A stretch of DNA of 64,000 nt from Ecdyonurus torrentis (taxonomy: Eukaryota; Arthropoda; Insecta; Ephemeroptera; Heptageniidae): the NCBI GenBank assembly GCA_949318235.1, contig OX439137.1, positions 5,254,641 through 5,318,640 on the forward strand, given 5' to 3'. Shown here piece by piece: positions 12,030 through 25,500 of this stretch. The translations under genes and the position numbers were made by a program. Under the pieces are notes generated by a model. That model was not told where the DNA came from. It did not search any database and saw nothing but the letters and a program-made list of their open reading frames with translations. Within the stretch, counting starts at the first letter, position 1; the number at the start of each line of letters is the position of its first letter.

Positions 12030-13577
12030 GCATTATTAATGTAGCTAGTACCGCTTAAAAAAATGTCTGGTCTCGGGCACAGTAGTAGTTTTTTATTTCC
12101 CCAAAAAGCTTTAAGAAGCTGGTTCCAAAATCCTAAATGATAAGACATTAGTGGGATGGCAACCTTTTTCACGTCAAGTTAGGCTGGCATACTCTGATTT
12201 ATAATGGATTTTACAAGGATTTGGAATTAGGAAATAAAAAACAACAGCTCAAATTTAATGCATTTTTTTTATTAGTTTAATAAATTTGGCATTTTTTTTT
12301 AAATTCAGAAACTATTCTAAACAAACATTGTGCAATATTTTATTAATACTAATAAAAAATAATAATATACCATTTAAAACTAAAATGTTAATAAAATAAA
12401 TAATAAAAAATAATAATTTAAATAATCACAGATACATTTAAGAATAGCTTTGGTTATTTTAATATTAGTCACCGTTAAATATACCTAAATTAATTTATGT
12501 ATTATAAAGTTTGCAATAAATTTTTAAGCGTTTTTTTTTTTTTGAAACAACCAAGTTTTTAACTTAAATATAACATTAATTATTATATTACAAATAAATC
12601 ATCACGCTTGAGTCTTTAAAAATGTGTAATGCATTTTCTGTAAGGGCTGTATTAAATTATAATACAGTTTATGCAAACTCAAGTTAAATGTAAAATGTGT
12701 TGTTTCTGCCAAAATTCACGAACATTTGAGGGTACAATGTCATATTTCAAAAGTATAGTTAGTTTTTTTTCCCCTTTTTTTTCTTCTTTTTTTTGTCACT
12801 ATTTTTAAATAAAACAAACAAGAAACAAATAAAATTAACATTTCATTGGCTTAGAGCATAAACCTTGTATCTCCCAAAAATATTTAAGGGCTTCTCAGCT
12901 CTTTATATAGGAGAGATTAGGATTAAAATTGCATCAGTTTATTATTATTTACAAGGTTTACGCTCTAAGCCAAAAATTTGTCTCTTAAACATGTATGAAT
13001 CAAAAACAAAACACTTGTTTTTAGAGAAAGTTAAAGAAAATAAAAATAGCTAAGTTTCTTACCAAGTACAGTGTACACAAAAAAACTCCGTGTTAAGATA
13101 AAAATAAATAAATAATAGCCCTGAAATCTACTGTAATCAACATCAATAGAGGGAATAAACATGAGATGATATTTAAAAATAGTAAAAATTTTGTCACTTA
13201 TAAAAATAAAAATTTTACTACAGAAAACAGGCGAGAATAAAATAAAACTTTTGCCAGCTACCAAATAAACTCAAAATTTGAAATTATAATTTTTATTGAG
13301 GCAAATAGTGATCATAATGTGATTATCTTATTATTGTGACTTCAAAATTAAAATAATTACAAAAGGTATTTAATTTTAATTAAAATTTTCCCTCTATTAT
13401 AGGTAGATACAAAATTAAATAATTTAAGTTTTCTATACATTGAAATAATATTTAAATAACCATTTACTTGTCAATATACATGTCAATTTTATACACAAAC
13501 TTTAACTTATAATTATTTTACATTTGCAGTACAACAGGTTAATTTTATCTCATAATGTTACAATCTGTAATACACTT

Positions 13578-13795
13578 ATCTTTGCCATAACGATGCTTAC
13601 CCGTTGAAGTGAATGAACTACACTTTACAAATTTTGTGAAAAATGACCGTTCTACACTTTCCAAATTCCAAGTTCCCCCAATCTAGTTCTCATGTTAAAA
13701 CACGTAGAAGCGCCAAACGCAGATCATTCATTTTGAGTGATATTTGTAAAGTGTAGTTTGTTCACTTTGACAGGTAAGCATCGATAAAGGTTACA
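13578..13795. mobile_element. foldback element
   Basis: TATCTTTGCCATAACGATGC ... GCATCGATAAAGG; inner arms GAACTACACTTTACAAAT / ATTTGTAAAGTGTAGTTTGT. Confidence 0.55.
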
Positions 13796-13881
13796 TAATG
13801 AAAGAGTTGCACCTGAAAGAGGATCTAAACTGAGAACAAAGTTAAAACTGCAGACCTTTTCATTGCTGTTCTAATTCCTCC

Positions 13882-14340
13882 TTAAAGCCCTTTTGCACTT
13901 ATTTTTTTATCATTTAGAATACTAGGTTGATAATTACCATACCTTAATATCCATGAATTAGACACCAACATGTTGATTTTGTATTTATTTTTATTTATTT
14001 TCATTTTGACAGTTGAAATAAAACTTATCTGACGTCACAATGTACCGGTGACTGCGATTGGCTGACTTTATCACGTGACTTGACGGGTGACTGTGATTGG
14101 CTGTTTCATCAACGAATCACAGCCACTGGGTCTGGTCACGTGATAAGTCAGCCAATCAGTCACAGGTACATTGTGACGTCAGATAAGTTTGATTTCAACT
14201 GTCAAAATGAAAATAAATAAAAATAAATACAAAATCAACGCGTTGGTGTCTAATTCATGGATAGCAAGGTATGGTAATTGTAATTATCAATCTCGTATTC
14301 TAAATGATAAAAAAAAAAAAAAAGTGTATAAGGGCTTTAA
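13882..14340. mobile_element. 459-bp TTAA-bounded palindrome
   Basis: TTAAAGCCCTTTTGCACTTA ... AGTGTATAAGGGCTTTAA. Arms over 200 bp include TCTGACGTCACAATGTACCG and TCACGTGA; centre CAACGAATCACAGCC. Arms match closely. Confidence 0.75.
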
Positions 14341-14446
14341 AATGTTGCTAATATTTTCATTATAGGCCTATTTAAAAGAATGTTGTACCAATATTAATAA
14401 TATATTTTTAATTAATTTAAGGAAAAAAATATTGTGGTTAGAATCA

Positions 14447-14799
14447 ATAATAAAGAAAAGAATTACCAGCAAGGGCCTCACCACAGAAGAAGTTTTATGG
14501 AGAAGTTGAAGTTTCTTGTGACAATGTTTTCTTATAAAAAGTTCATTTCATAACTGAGAGCTTTCGTCATATATTAATGACATTATGAATCAATTACACA
14601 TCACTGAGCAGTGAAGACAAGTCAAGTGCTCAAGTAAATCTCTTCTTTAATTCATAATGTCATAAATATAATGACGAAAGCTCTCAGTTATGAAATGAAC
14701 TTTTTATAACCAAAAACTGTGCCAAGGCAGACATCAACCTCTCCATAGAATTTCTACTGTGGTAAGGCCCTTGCTGGTAATTATATCCTTTTCTTTATT
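14447..14799. mobile_element. MITE family C, copy 1
   Basis: Ends AATAAAGAAAAG with ACCAGCAAGGGCCTCACCAC; inner arms GAGAGCTTTCGTCATATATT. About 150-bp arms around the centre. Confidence 0.75.
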
Positions 14800-16284
14800 A
14801 CTGTACCAATCATATTGTGTTTAACATCCATAAAAATATAATAACAATAGCAACAACATTGTAATGAGTAAAAATAAAAAATATCTTGCAGGTTTTTTGT
14901 AAGTGGAATTTTCATTCAAGTAACCATTATGCTACAGATATACCAATATTCCACTAACTGAACCACTGATACCTGTTAAACTCAGGTAAGGTCCTACCTT
15001 ATATAATGTTAAAAGACCATGGCACAAACTTTGTTAGTAATTTTACACACATTTAAGTCGAAATTTATGCCAAACTTTGTGTGTCAATTTTTACTCAAGT
15101 GAGCCAATTTAACAAATATACGATTATAAGTGTACAATAACTGCCAGCTGGATGCAATTAAGTCAACTATTTCAGCTATTTACACTTCTGTTAAAGTAGT
15201 TACTGTTACCTCACTCAAGGTGGCGCTTACACTACTACAGATTGTGAACATTAAACTGCATAACGTACTGCATGGTTTACATTATATTAATTAAATTCAC
15301 ATTCACATTTAAACAACTTAATAATGTTATATTTTAGAGTTAATTGGTAACAATTATTAACATTATAATAAATATACATACAACAATACATAATTTTTCT
15401 GTAAATAATTTTTAAGAAATACAGGTAGAGAATTTTTTTTTTATATTTTTTCGCACACAGCAAAAACCAAATTAAAATGAATCCCTGTAAAAATCAGTCA
15501 CTTTTTTTTTAATAATTATATGCGTATACAGTAATGACAGCATATTATTAAAATACTTGTTAGAGAGAGAAAGATAGAGAGAAAAAAAATCAGGTAAGTG
15601 TTTGTAATTTGGCACATAGGAGAAAATATGGAATTTAAGAGTTTAAAGTAGTACACTTGTTAACAATGTTCAAATTAGCATACTTAAACATTATACAAAT
15701 CAACCTTATAAACAAGTGAACTTAAACTTGTTTCTCAATTTATTGTGGTAGAATTATTAAAAATAAATATTTGAGTTAATAGCGATATGGTAAAGCGACA
15801 TGATAAATATTCTTAGTTAATAGAAAGGCTGCATGAAGTTGCGCCCCGGTTCCATGTTTGAGTTAATAAAATATGCATTACCCAGTACAGATCAAACAAT
15901 ATACATTTGAGTAATTAATACCTACTGTTCTTACAAATTTCATTTTTTTTTAAATTTTAATCTTTATTATTAGCCTATAGTTAGAAAATAATTAAATTAT
16001 TACTGGCAAAAATTAAGTCCTAGCAAACAAATTTAAATTTACACCAGTGAATTGGAAAAAAAAATAATACAAAAGATAATCATGATTTTGCATGAAAAGT
16101 TACAAATGTTAACTTCTCGTTAACTTGCAAAATTGTTTAGCATTATAATCATTTAGTGTGAATAACAATTTACTTTACTGTTCCCAAATGTAGTTTGAAA
16201 ATTCACTTTTTTATTTTTCAGTTATTTTATTTTTTTATCATTAGAACAGGATTTTTAATAGCTATATGTTTTTATAGTAAGATT

Positions 16285-16616
16285 TTAAGGGAGTAGGGTA
16301 CCGACATTATATCTCAAAAACTAGAAGTGTTTGGGGTCTAAATTTGGTAGCATTGTGTAGCTAAGGGTTACACGTAGCCGTGATAAGAATGTAATGATGT
16401 TTGAGCATCCCGAAAAAAAAAATTGAAATTAACATTGGGCCTTATGGGCTTAAAATGTAAAAAAAAAACATACAAAATTAATTTGCATGGTGACCCCCTA
16501 AAATTTGTATATATTTGAAATTGTCTAAAGCTGAAGTATCAATGTGCAAAATTTCAGATTTTTTTGACAAGAAAAGTTTGAGTCTTATGGCCGACGTCGG
16601 TCCCCAACTCCCTTAA
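16285..16616. mobile_element. TTAA element family F, copy 1
   Basis: TTAAGGGAGTAGGGTACCGA ... CGGTCCCCAACTCCCTTAA. Interior AAGTGTTTGGGGTCTAAATT and ATGGGCTTAAAATG are shared with the other F copies. Confidence 0.75.
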
Positions 16617-17164
16617 GCATAAAATTTATGGTAAATGCAAGCATGATATTTCCTACAAGGCAGAGTTTATTTTAAAAATTTTGCAAGGATTGAATCAACA
16701 ATTTTCCTGCACTGGTCACTTATTATTATTTACTCATATGGAATCAAGACACAATCTCAAACCAAATATCAGACAAAATTTCAATAAAAAGTTTTCCAAA
16801 TATAATACCTATATAATTATATTTTTTACAAATTTGCATATAAGAGTATTTTAAATTAATTAAAAATATAATTGAATAGACATGGAAAGCATTTTTTTTA
16901 ATCAAATGTGCAAATAAGAATTAGAAATACTATTATTCTTTTGTGCTATTTAAAATTTAGATTTGTACAATCATCTACTAATATTTACTAGAACCTAAAT
17001 ATTTTTCTTTTGCCCCTGGAAAAAAAATCATTAGCACTTGTAAAAAATTAAGGGGAGAGGTCAGGGCATGAATTAGCTCCAGATTTTGATTTTCTATTGT
17101 TATCAAAATTGGTAGCATTTTAAAACTTATTGGGTCAGTTACTCCTGATAAAAATTTTAAAGGG

Positions 17165-17192
17165 CACAATTGGAGAGGGAGGGAGAGAGGGA

Positions 17193-17240
<48 letters not shown>
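17165..17240. repeat. (GA)n microsatellite
   Basis: Purine-only GGGAGA/GA tract of about 70 bp. Confidence 0.95.
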
Positions 17241-17242
<2 letters not shown>

Positions 17243-18207
17243 TAGAATTAAACATCATGGCCAATAAAAAAATTCAAACCCAAGTCCAAAGTAATTCAAA
17301 TTTACCCGATACCAAATAATTTTTGGGTTCTTCGATCTTGGTCCAAAAGGACCATCTCGCAAAAGATCATGAAGATTACTGATTAATATATTTGCTGAAT
17401 ACCATTACTGACCCCTCTCCTTTAAAAATAATTTATATGAAAATTTGTGCAAAGTTTATTACTGAATATTACCTATATTTTATAAAAGTTTTGCATTTTT
17501 AAAAATCTAAAATTCTAACAATATATATAAGAACATTTTTGATATTAATCTAAAAATTTAAAGATATATATTTTCTACCCAAAAATTGGTATTATATAAA
17601 GAGAGAGATAGAATACTGTAATATTTGGCTATATATATATATATATTTTTTTTTTGTGTACAAAATTCGTACGAAAATGTCAAGAAAATTACCCGAAGTT
17701 TAGAGACTTCACAATGTTACTAATATAGTTTGACAGTTAACAAGAGTTTTTTTCTTTTTTTACTACTGTTACCTGCAGTATAAGCTACGACAAATTTTGT
17801 TATATTTGACAACAATAAAAACTGTGTACATTTAATATAGCAATATACATAAATTGCTAAACGTATTTTTACAATTCAATATTAGCGCATGCGTGCACAA
17901 TGACACAATTTTAATAATAATAAAAAATTAATAAAAAAATAAATAATAGGTAATAATATAATAATAATAATAAACATTCATTAGAATGTACATTTTTTTT
18001 TTTTTTTTTTTTTTTTGCAAACAGTGTTAATAACGGTTTCCTCATAAGAAAGCATTGTAATTACTATAATTGTAACACCTAAAAAATATTAATTGTAGTT
18101 GTTAATTATGAAAGTTGACAATTGGACACCAATTTCAAGTATTTAATGCATGTCATTTGCTTGTGCTTGCTTATATTAGCACCTTATTTGTTTATGGTAA
18201 CAAATTA

Positions 18208-18673
18208 CTTAAAAGGGCCACCCACAGACACTAAATTTTCTGAAGTTGTGCTTAATCCACTATTTAGTACTACTATTTATGAAGATAATTGTAAATGTCA
18301 TATGGAGCCAGTGCGCCTCTTTCTTTTAATTAAAAAATTAAATCAAGTGTGCCACAAACCCTTATATACCCAGCTTCACGTATCTTCAGAACCGTCTCAC
18401 GCTATTTGGTCACTTTTGGTGGCCAAAATTACATTAACAGTTATTGCCACTTCATACAAGGCAATAAAATGTGGCTGAAAGCTGATTAAAGCTAAAAACT
18501 TACATAAATCAAAGTATAAAAGTCAGCTGATTGTTGTTTGGCAAACAACGATCAAACTTTAATTTAATATTTAAATTAGAAGGAATAGTCGCATCAGATT
18601 TTAACACCTTGTGAAATTGTTTTTGTAATACCTAAAAGATTCTAAAAAGCCAGGGTGTCTGTGGGCCTTTAAG
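18208..18673 (-). mobile_element. repeat family K, copy 2 (inverted)
   Basis: CTTAAAAGGGCCACCCACAG ... GGTGTCTGTGGGCCTTTAAG; a near full-length inverted copy of 11573-12029 with many substitutions, giving terminal repeats CTTAAAAGGGCC/GGGCCTTTAAG. A 118-codon open frame across it (18122-18478) follows from the repeat and is not a gene. Confidence 0.7.
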
Positions 18674-19826
18674 ATATTTTACAATTCACACAAATAGCAC
18701 AAAAAACTTTTTTTTCTAGTGTATCTCAAGCTGCCTTTTTTCTTGTACAACAACAGTTTTTTTTTATCACTTCAAATGAAATTATAGTTATTAAAAGATT
18801 AATATACAAAAAAATGTGTGTAAATAATAATAAAAAAACTAAATGAATCTCAAATTGCAAGTAAGCACCGATGCACTGACTTATGTAATGTGCTGGATGA
18901 AATTTATTGCATCCAAAAACTTTCTAAAATTTAAATTTCTTCAAGAAAAATTTGAAATGTCATAATATAATATGCTAATAATCATTTACTGTGCCATTTT
19001 TTTTAAACATTTTTGTGGTGTTAAATGAAAAGTCATATTTGTGCAGATGACTGGCTTTTGAAAATGGTTTGTTAGAAAATTAAATAATAGGAAGCATGCG
19101 TGTATTGTAAAGTTGCACAATTTGACATATAGTACAGGCTCAATTAATGGCAGTCTATTGGCTTTTTATGGGTATAATTGAAATAGAAGAACTGACTTGA
19201 GAGCAATTTTGAAGTCACTTTCAAGTCTAATCCTATACCTCGGGTAGCCAAAATTATAGTCAAAATCTTTAGTTTTATTAGTTTAGGAGATATTTCTTTT
19301 ATTTATTCATTAAAGGTATAGACAACATGAAAACATTAGCATTTACATCACAAAACACTTGATGGGACATGAATAGTAATAATAATGGGACATGATAATG
19401 AAATAACATTATTAATTTTTCTCAAAACCCAAAAGTAACGCCCTAGCAGTGATCATACAATTTTGAATTATGCAACCCGCATAACATTTTCATACTAGTT
19501 TTTACCTGTTTCTGGCTTCATAAACAGAAATATTCACGCAAATTGCATGCTTTACAGTTTTTTCACGCTCTATTGTGGGGCTACATTTACATTCTACTAT
19601 AAATTATCATCAGTTTCATTGGTCCCATTTTGTGTTTGATTATTAAAAGAACATGTTGTTTCATGTTTTCTATGCCTTTAACCAATAATTATGAGTCCTA
19701 TGTACCTTTAATTGAGTCCATGTCACTGTCCTTAAATAAACATAATATAGCGCCTTAAATAAAATAATATTGTGCAAATTCTATACAGGTTCACAGTAAA
19801 GTTACATTTAGAAACTTTTTGTTTTC

Positions 19827-19870
<44 letters not shown>

Positions 19871-19936
19871 GAGTTAGCATGCGATATAAATGTAGTTGTA
19901 GTAAACTACAGAGTGAACCTCACATAGTCCAATATC

Positions 19937-20069
19937 TTAAGTCTGTGCAGATCCATAGGTACCAGTTGGAGGTCTGTAAGGCTGTGGTAAAGTTAGCAAC
20001 TGCAATGAGTTGAAAGCGTATTTTCTAACTCCCGTGTTTTTACGTGTGTTCTCTCTTCTGCATCCCTCA
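19937..20069 (-). CDS. INPP4: INPP4 terminal exon
   Basis: This short exon completes the serine of ...DCMRS and continues [20 protein letters not shown], then [20 protein letters not shown] and AQT followed by TAA (19939-19937). The C-terminus [10 protein letters not shown] matches the family's ...HYRPPEGTYG ending almost exactly, so the gene is complete at this end. Confidence 0.94.
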
Positions 20070-22493
20070 CTGAAATATGATTTAAAAAAAATCAATCAAT
20101 CAATCAATAAAATAACATTGGAACAAATGTTTTTATTTATTTTAAGTGCAGTACATAAACTATTCCCCCATAAGTTGCAACACCTGTAGTTAAACCGTGG
20201 TTAACTTATTATTGTGATATAGTAGCAACAATTCAAAAAATATAACTAAGGTTTAACTAGAGGTTACAGCTTACGGCCCTATAAGATAATTATTTATAGG
20301 GTGGTTTCATTCATGTTAAAGCCGACGTCATAAGTGAGTACTAAATAACATAGGCCTGTATAGGAAAATGTCACATTTTGCCAGTTTAAAAATACTTTGC
20401 AATTTTTTTGAGAGCATTGATGCTGTTAACAGGTTGAATTTGTACCTCAAGTATGCAAGAAAAATAAAAATGACCAAAAAATAGCTAATTTACCAAAGAA
20501 AATAGCCAAAAACTACGTTTGTCCTATGCTGAGCAATGTCATTCATTGCTCAAGAAGAGCACCAAAAAGCACTCAGAATGACGTCATGCGTACACACCCA
20601 AAAACAGATCTAAAAATATTAATTAAAAAATGTTTAAGTTGGTTGGAAAATGAATAAAATGGACTATTTCCCAAGCAGAAAAAGGAAGAGAAAGTAAAGA
20701 AACATGAACAGTAATATATTATAAGCAATATGACAATATTTACTTTATCATGAATGATAAAATGTTCAATGACATACCTTCTCATGCAGTCCAGTGCCCG
20801 CTGGAACTCACATTCAGCAAGGTTATACTCAGCTATAAGAATATTACATTGCTCTAACGTTACTGACATTCCTGTACGGTCTTTGGCGCTTTTACAGCTT
20901 GTGAATCTGAAACAAAGCACACAAAAATTACAATTTTTTTTTCATAATTGACTAATAAAGAAACAACTGTTTTCAGGCTGACTTTAAGCGATTTTGGTTA
21001 CATCTGCTTCTGTTTCTACTTACTACACACATGCATACACAGTACGTTGAGACGGAAACGGATACGAGTGAAATTGCTTAAAGTCAGCCTCAAAACAGTT
21101 GTACTTTATCACTCAATAATGTGGTATTTTGATTTAAAATTAATGCTGGCTAATTATTGTTAAATACAACTTAAATGCGTATTTACCTGATACCACGCAT
21201 GTATCGACATATTCTGGCTGCTAAATGTACTACCTCGACGTTCTTGCTCTGTTTACCTCGCACTGAAGCGCTCAGTGCCTCCATCAAGTCTCCCAAAGTG
21301 GGCTGATGACTTGGGCCTGTGTAACGTCCTGCAGAGAGAGAAAAAAAAAATGGGACATGTTTATAAAACGAGGTAAACAATTAAAAATTACAGTCACCTG
21401 GGGTGGCTTTGAACACAGAATTATATTGTTACGGGACTTGGAGACTCATTTTAGACATTTGAATAATGTTAATATGTAGTTCAAATTTGTTTTTGATCTT
21501 AATGAAATATCTCAAAAGTTTAAAATGAGCGCCACTTTTAGAGATAATTAGTTGCTCAAAGTCACCTCGCTTGACTAATTATTACTCTTTCTTTGTCAGT
21601 GACATTGTTAAGTTTTTAGTTCATTAAAATATGGTAAAAAGATTTTAATAAAAATATGTAACATACTTTAAAATACCCACACTGCAATCAAAGTTGTTAT
21701 TGTTGTTATTTTTAAGTAAAAGAATCTGACTTTAAATAAGCATTAAGAGGCCGTTTTACTCTCTATACGCCGTCTGCTCGCTGCCCATATAACTCAATGT
21801 AAACGTAATTCCAATATTTCTCCGCAACTACTTAACATAGAGGTGTCAAATTTTCAACACATCATAACAACAATATTATCTAGGTGCCCATCATAGAACT
21901 TTTTGATATTTTTTTCCCGTTCTGTTTTTACGTAATTAATTTTTTGCTAGTAAGTTTTAGAAAAAAGTTCTATGATGGGCACCTTCGTTTTTTTATAAGC
22001 TTTCCAATGGTGTAAGAATTGTTTCAATCCGATGTTTAATTAATTCATTACAGCGGAAGTCGATTGTTATATTTTATTTTATAATTTGATTTTTTTGATA
22101 TGCGTATTGATGCGCCTCTGTTGGTCACTTGAAGAATAACTTAGAGTTGAGTAATTTTTCAATATTTTCTATACTTCTATATTCTATTACTGTCAAGAAG
22201 TGTATGAAGGTCAGCTCAGTAAACACAGCGGATGTTATATAAAATATTATCGCGTATGATATCAGAGTATTTTTATAAAGGTGAATGAGAAAAAAGTAGC
22301 TTAGAGTTGCTGGCTAGGCAAAGAATCTTATTCAATAATCCGTAATGTTGGGACCTTATTTAATTATTATACATATACTATGATTAGTAATTACGAGTTA
22401 TGGTCAAGCAAAGCTTTTATCTTTGCGAATATTTATTTGAAATTTATTATTAATTTAAAAAATAATTATAATAAAATAATAAAAAAATGTTTT

Positions 22494-22530
<37 letters not shown>

Positions 22531-25500
22531 TAAACTAAACTAAAAATGGAATTGATTGAAAGGATCCAGCATTTTGTTAACTAATTGTTTATTAATTAAT
22601 ATTGTGCTATCATTTTATAATATAAAATTAGTCATTCATTAAAAAAAACAGATTAAAAAGTATTTTCACGATATTTTTATATTTACGTGCCACAAATGAA
22701 ATTAAAATTATAAAAAATAATATATGATATAAACTAAAATAAAAACTTAAAAGAAAATAATTTGACACTGATCTCCAAAGGGCGATCGACACACTTATTA
22801 TAAAAGAAAAGGGACATATAAATTATTTGAATGCAATATCACTTTTTTTATTTTTTTAATATTGCTTTTTATGAAATAAAGTGCGTCGGTTACATTTCGG
22901 AGATCAACGACAATATATTATTATTATTTTTTAATTTATATGGTATTATTTATTAATTATTATTATTGTAATTCTATTGTTTACAGTTGCACGTAAATAA
23001 CTATAAAAGCTTTTTTGATAATTTTTTATTGTAATATACACATTATCATTTTTGAAGAAAAGCACACGGAAATAATAAATTACGAAATTGATGGTCTATT
23101 TATGTCATTATAGCATAAATAATAGTAAATTAGAACAACATAACTTATTGTGTTGTACAAAATAATATTTATGCTATTTTAACACAGTAATTATGCAGGG
23201 TATCATAAATTATGCCGTATCGAACAAATTGTGCTGATTTTGAGCTATAGCATAATTATTACGTAGTTATTTTTGTCCGTGCATATTGAATATTATTATG
23301 CGATTTCTTTTCCTTTTCGTTATTATATGATTATATAAGAATTTTCACTAACTTTTCTTAGATTCAATATTATGAAAAATATTTTCTTCCTTCATTGCAA
23401 GAATCTGGCTTGATTATTTGAAACCTGTTATCACTGCCTTACATACCAATCTATTGTATTCGTTTCCTGTGATTATTAGTCACTCTGATGACGTATGACC
23501 ACTCGATTTCAGTCATTTAAGTTTCCTGCCTTATCTTAGATTTTGATCTTTTAGACAGTTTGTTTACATTTATATTTTTCAGAGAGTAAAACGGCCTCTT
23601 AAGGGAGTAGGTGACCGACTGATATCTTGCAAACTAGACAGTCATGCATTATAAAATTAACATGAAGTAAAGATGAAATGTTACTAAAATGTTTAGTTAT
23701 GTCAAACATGTGAAAACACGATCAAATATTGAAGTTATTCTACTTTAAAGATTACATACAAATGTGGAAATTCAAATTTTAGTGGCAAATTTTAGTCAAA
23801 TTAGAAACTTTTCTTAAATTTAAAATATTAATGCTGTTAGTAAACCCTGTTCTCTGCTCCTAAAATGACGACCCCTGTTGGTTATTCAAGTGGAATGTGC
23901 ATTTTTTGGTGCAAGAGAACAGGGTTTACAAACAGCATTATTATGACAACTTTTTTCAGAACAAAAATACACTTTTTAAATTTAGTACTTGATTTCACTT
24001 GAAAATTATAGTGTTGGTTTTGCTGGAAATAAATAATGTAAAAACAATTATTGAGAAAATTTAGTTCCTCTTTTATCAATTTCCAAGTCGGTCACCCTCT
24101 CTGTTAAGTAAAACACAGTATACTTACTTGCAGAAAAATGATCTGGCTGGCTCTGATTTGTACAAGGCATCCCTAATTTCTTAAACCTAAGGTAGTAATC
24201 ACGTAGTCTATCAAAGTTATCAAGGTTGCTCTTATCTTGTGGTTTAGTATTACCAAGTCCCTCAGCTAAGGTGGCCATCTCGTTGATACCAATGTTGAAA
24301 AATACAGGAGTCACACGGAATGTACGAGCACCACCTGAACAAAAATAGCTCTTATCTCTAGCTCTTAGGTGAAATAGCACATAATAGTGCTCCGTCACTA
24401 TCTTTGAGGTTATTAATGCATTGTACAATCATTTAACTTAAAAATGAATTTCTATTGGCTTATGGCTTATTTTCCTTAATATATCTCATTATTATCATAA
24501 GTTATTTTTACCACTGCCAATCCACAATAAAACTGACCTGATGGTAGCATTGAGAATACAGACTCAGGTACAGGTAGTTGCACAGAGAGGGCTGCTCGTG
24601 ATCCGATGACGCGAGGTGAGATTGACGCAGCGAGTTCTTCTGCACTTGCATGTGCTTGACGCTCCACAGGGATAGCATGAACCAAGTTAAATGTCACCTG
24701 TGAAACAAATAATAATAAATTACATGAAGCTAGATTACTGTAGCTAAAGACTTATTTTGAAAATTAAAAAGAATTGATATAAAAACACAGAATTTAGATT
24801 AGAAAATTAATTAAGTGAGTACTTATTAATTAGTACTCACTGCAATAAATTTTTTTTTTGATTGGGCTTTATTTTCCCGCCATCAAAACGTAAAAAATAC
24901 CGGAAATAAAGAATTAAATCGTGCAGAGGATGAATGAAATGTGCAGTCGCTACCTTACATTATCTTCGGCTTTGTTACTCTCCACATGCTTGTTTACATT
25001 TTAAATAACTTACCGTGCATAAATCTTCAATGGCGACCACCATATCTCCCCACATTGGTATCTCATCTCCATGGTAACTAAGTAAACCCTCAAAGCAGAC
25101 GAGAGGTCCTAACGACGTCAGTATCATTAAGAATGTAGGATCAGGTTTGGCACACCATAACCTAGAAACTAGTCCAGTAACTAGCGATGTTAACTGAAAA
25201 AAAAATTACACACAGAGTTAGAATGGAGGTTATCGGTTTAAAAAATTCTTAAAAAATGACTATGGCTTAAAACACGTAAAAGTATGTCTAGTATTTCTCA
25301 TTTAAATTTCTCCGAAATCGGTGGAGTAGTTTTCTCAAAAATCGCAAAAAACGTGTTTTCCCCCATAAGCGTAATGCTAAATTAGGGGACCCTTAGCTTT
25401 CCCCGCGTCACCCCGCGCGCTAAACCGATAACGTCCATTGTATGAACATTTGAAAATTTATAATCATAACTTATAATTAGAGACAGGATTTTCAGTTGCA

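Larger units (their letters stand above)
4654..19936. other. intergenic region OGFOD1-INPP4
   Basis: The two genes converge here. Beyond the elements listed separately I see only AT-rich sequence, homopolymers (poly-G 4894-4912, poly-T 6298-6335 and 6932-6964, poly-A 10863-10909, poly-T 17992-18016 and 19831-19867) and no supported gene. 14800-16284 and 16617-17164 show nothing recognisable. Confidence 0.7.

Noticed and set aside
18122..18478. 118-codon plus-strand frame
   Set aside because: It lies across repeat family K, and a similar frame appears in the inverted copy at 11780-11995; it follows the repeat, not a gene.
20948..21163. Frames such as ...[15 protein letters not shown]..., also at 40680, 42090 and 52783
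   Set aside because: All come from the inverted arms of family D MITEs and recur on both strands of the same element.
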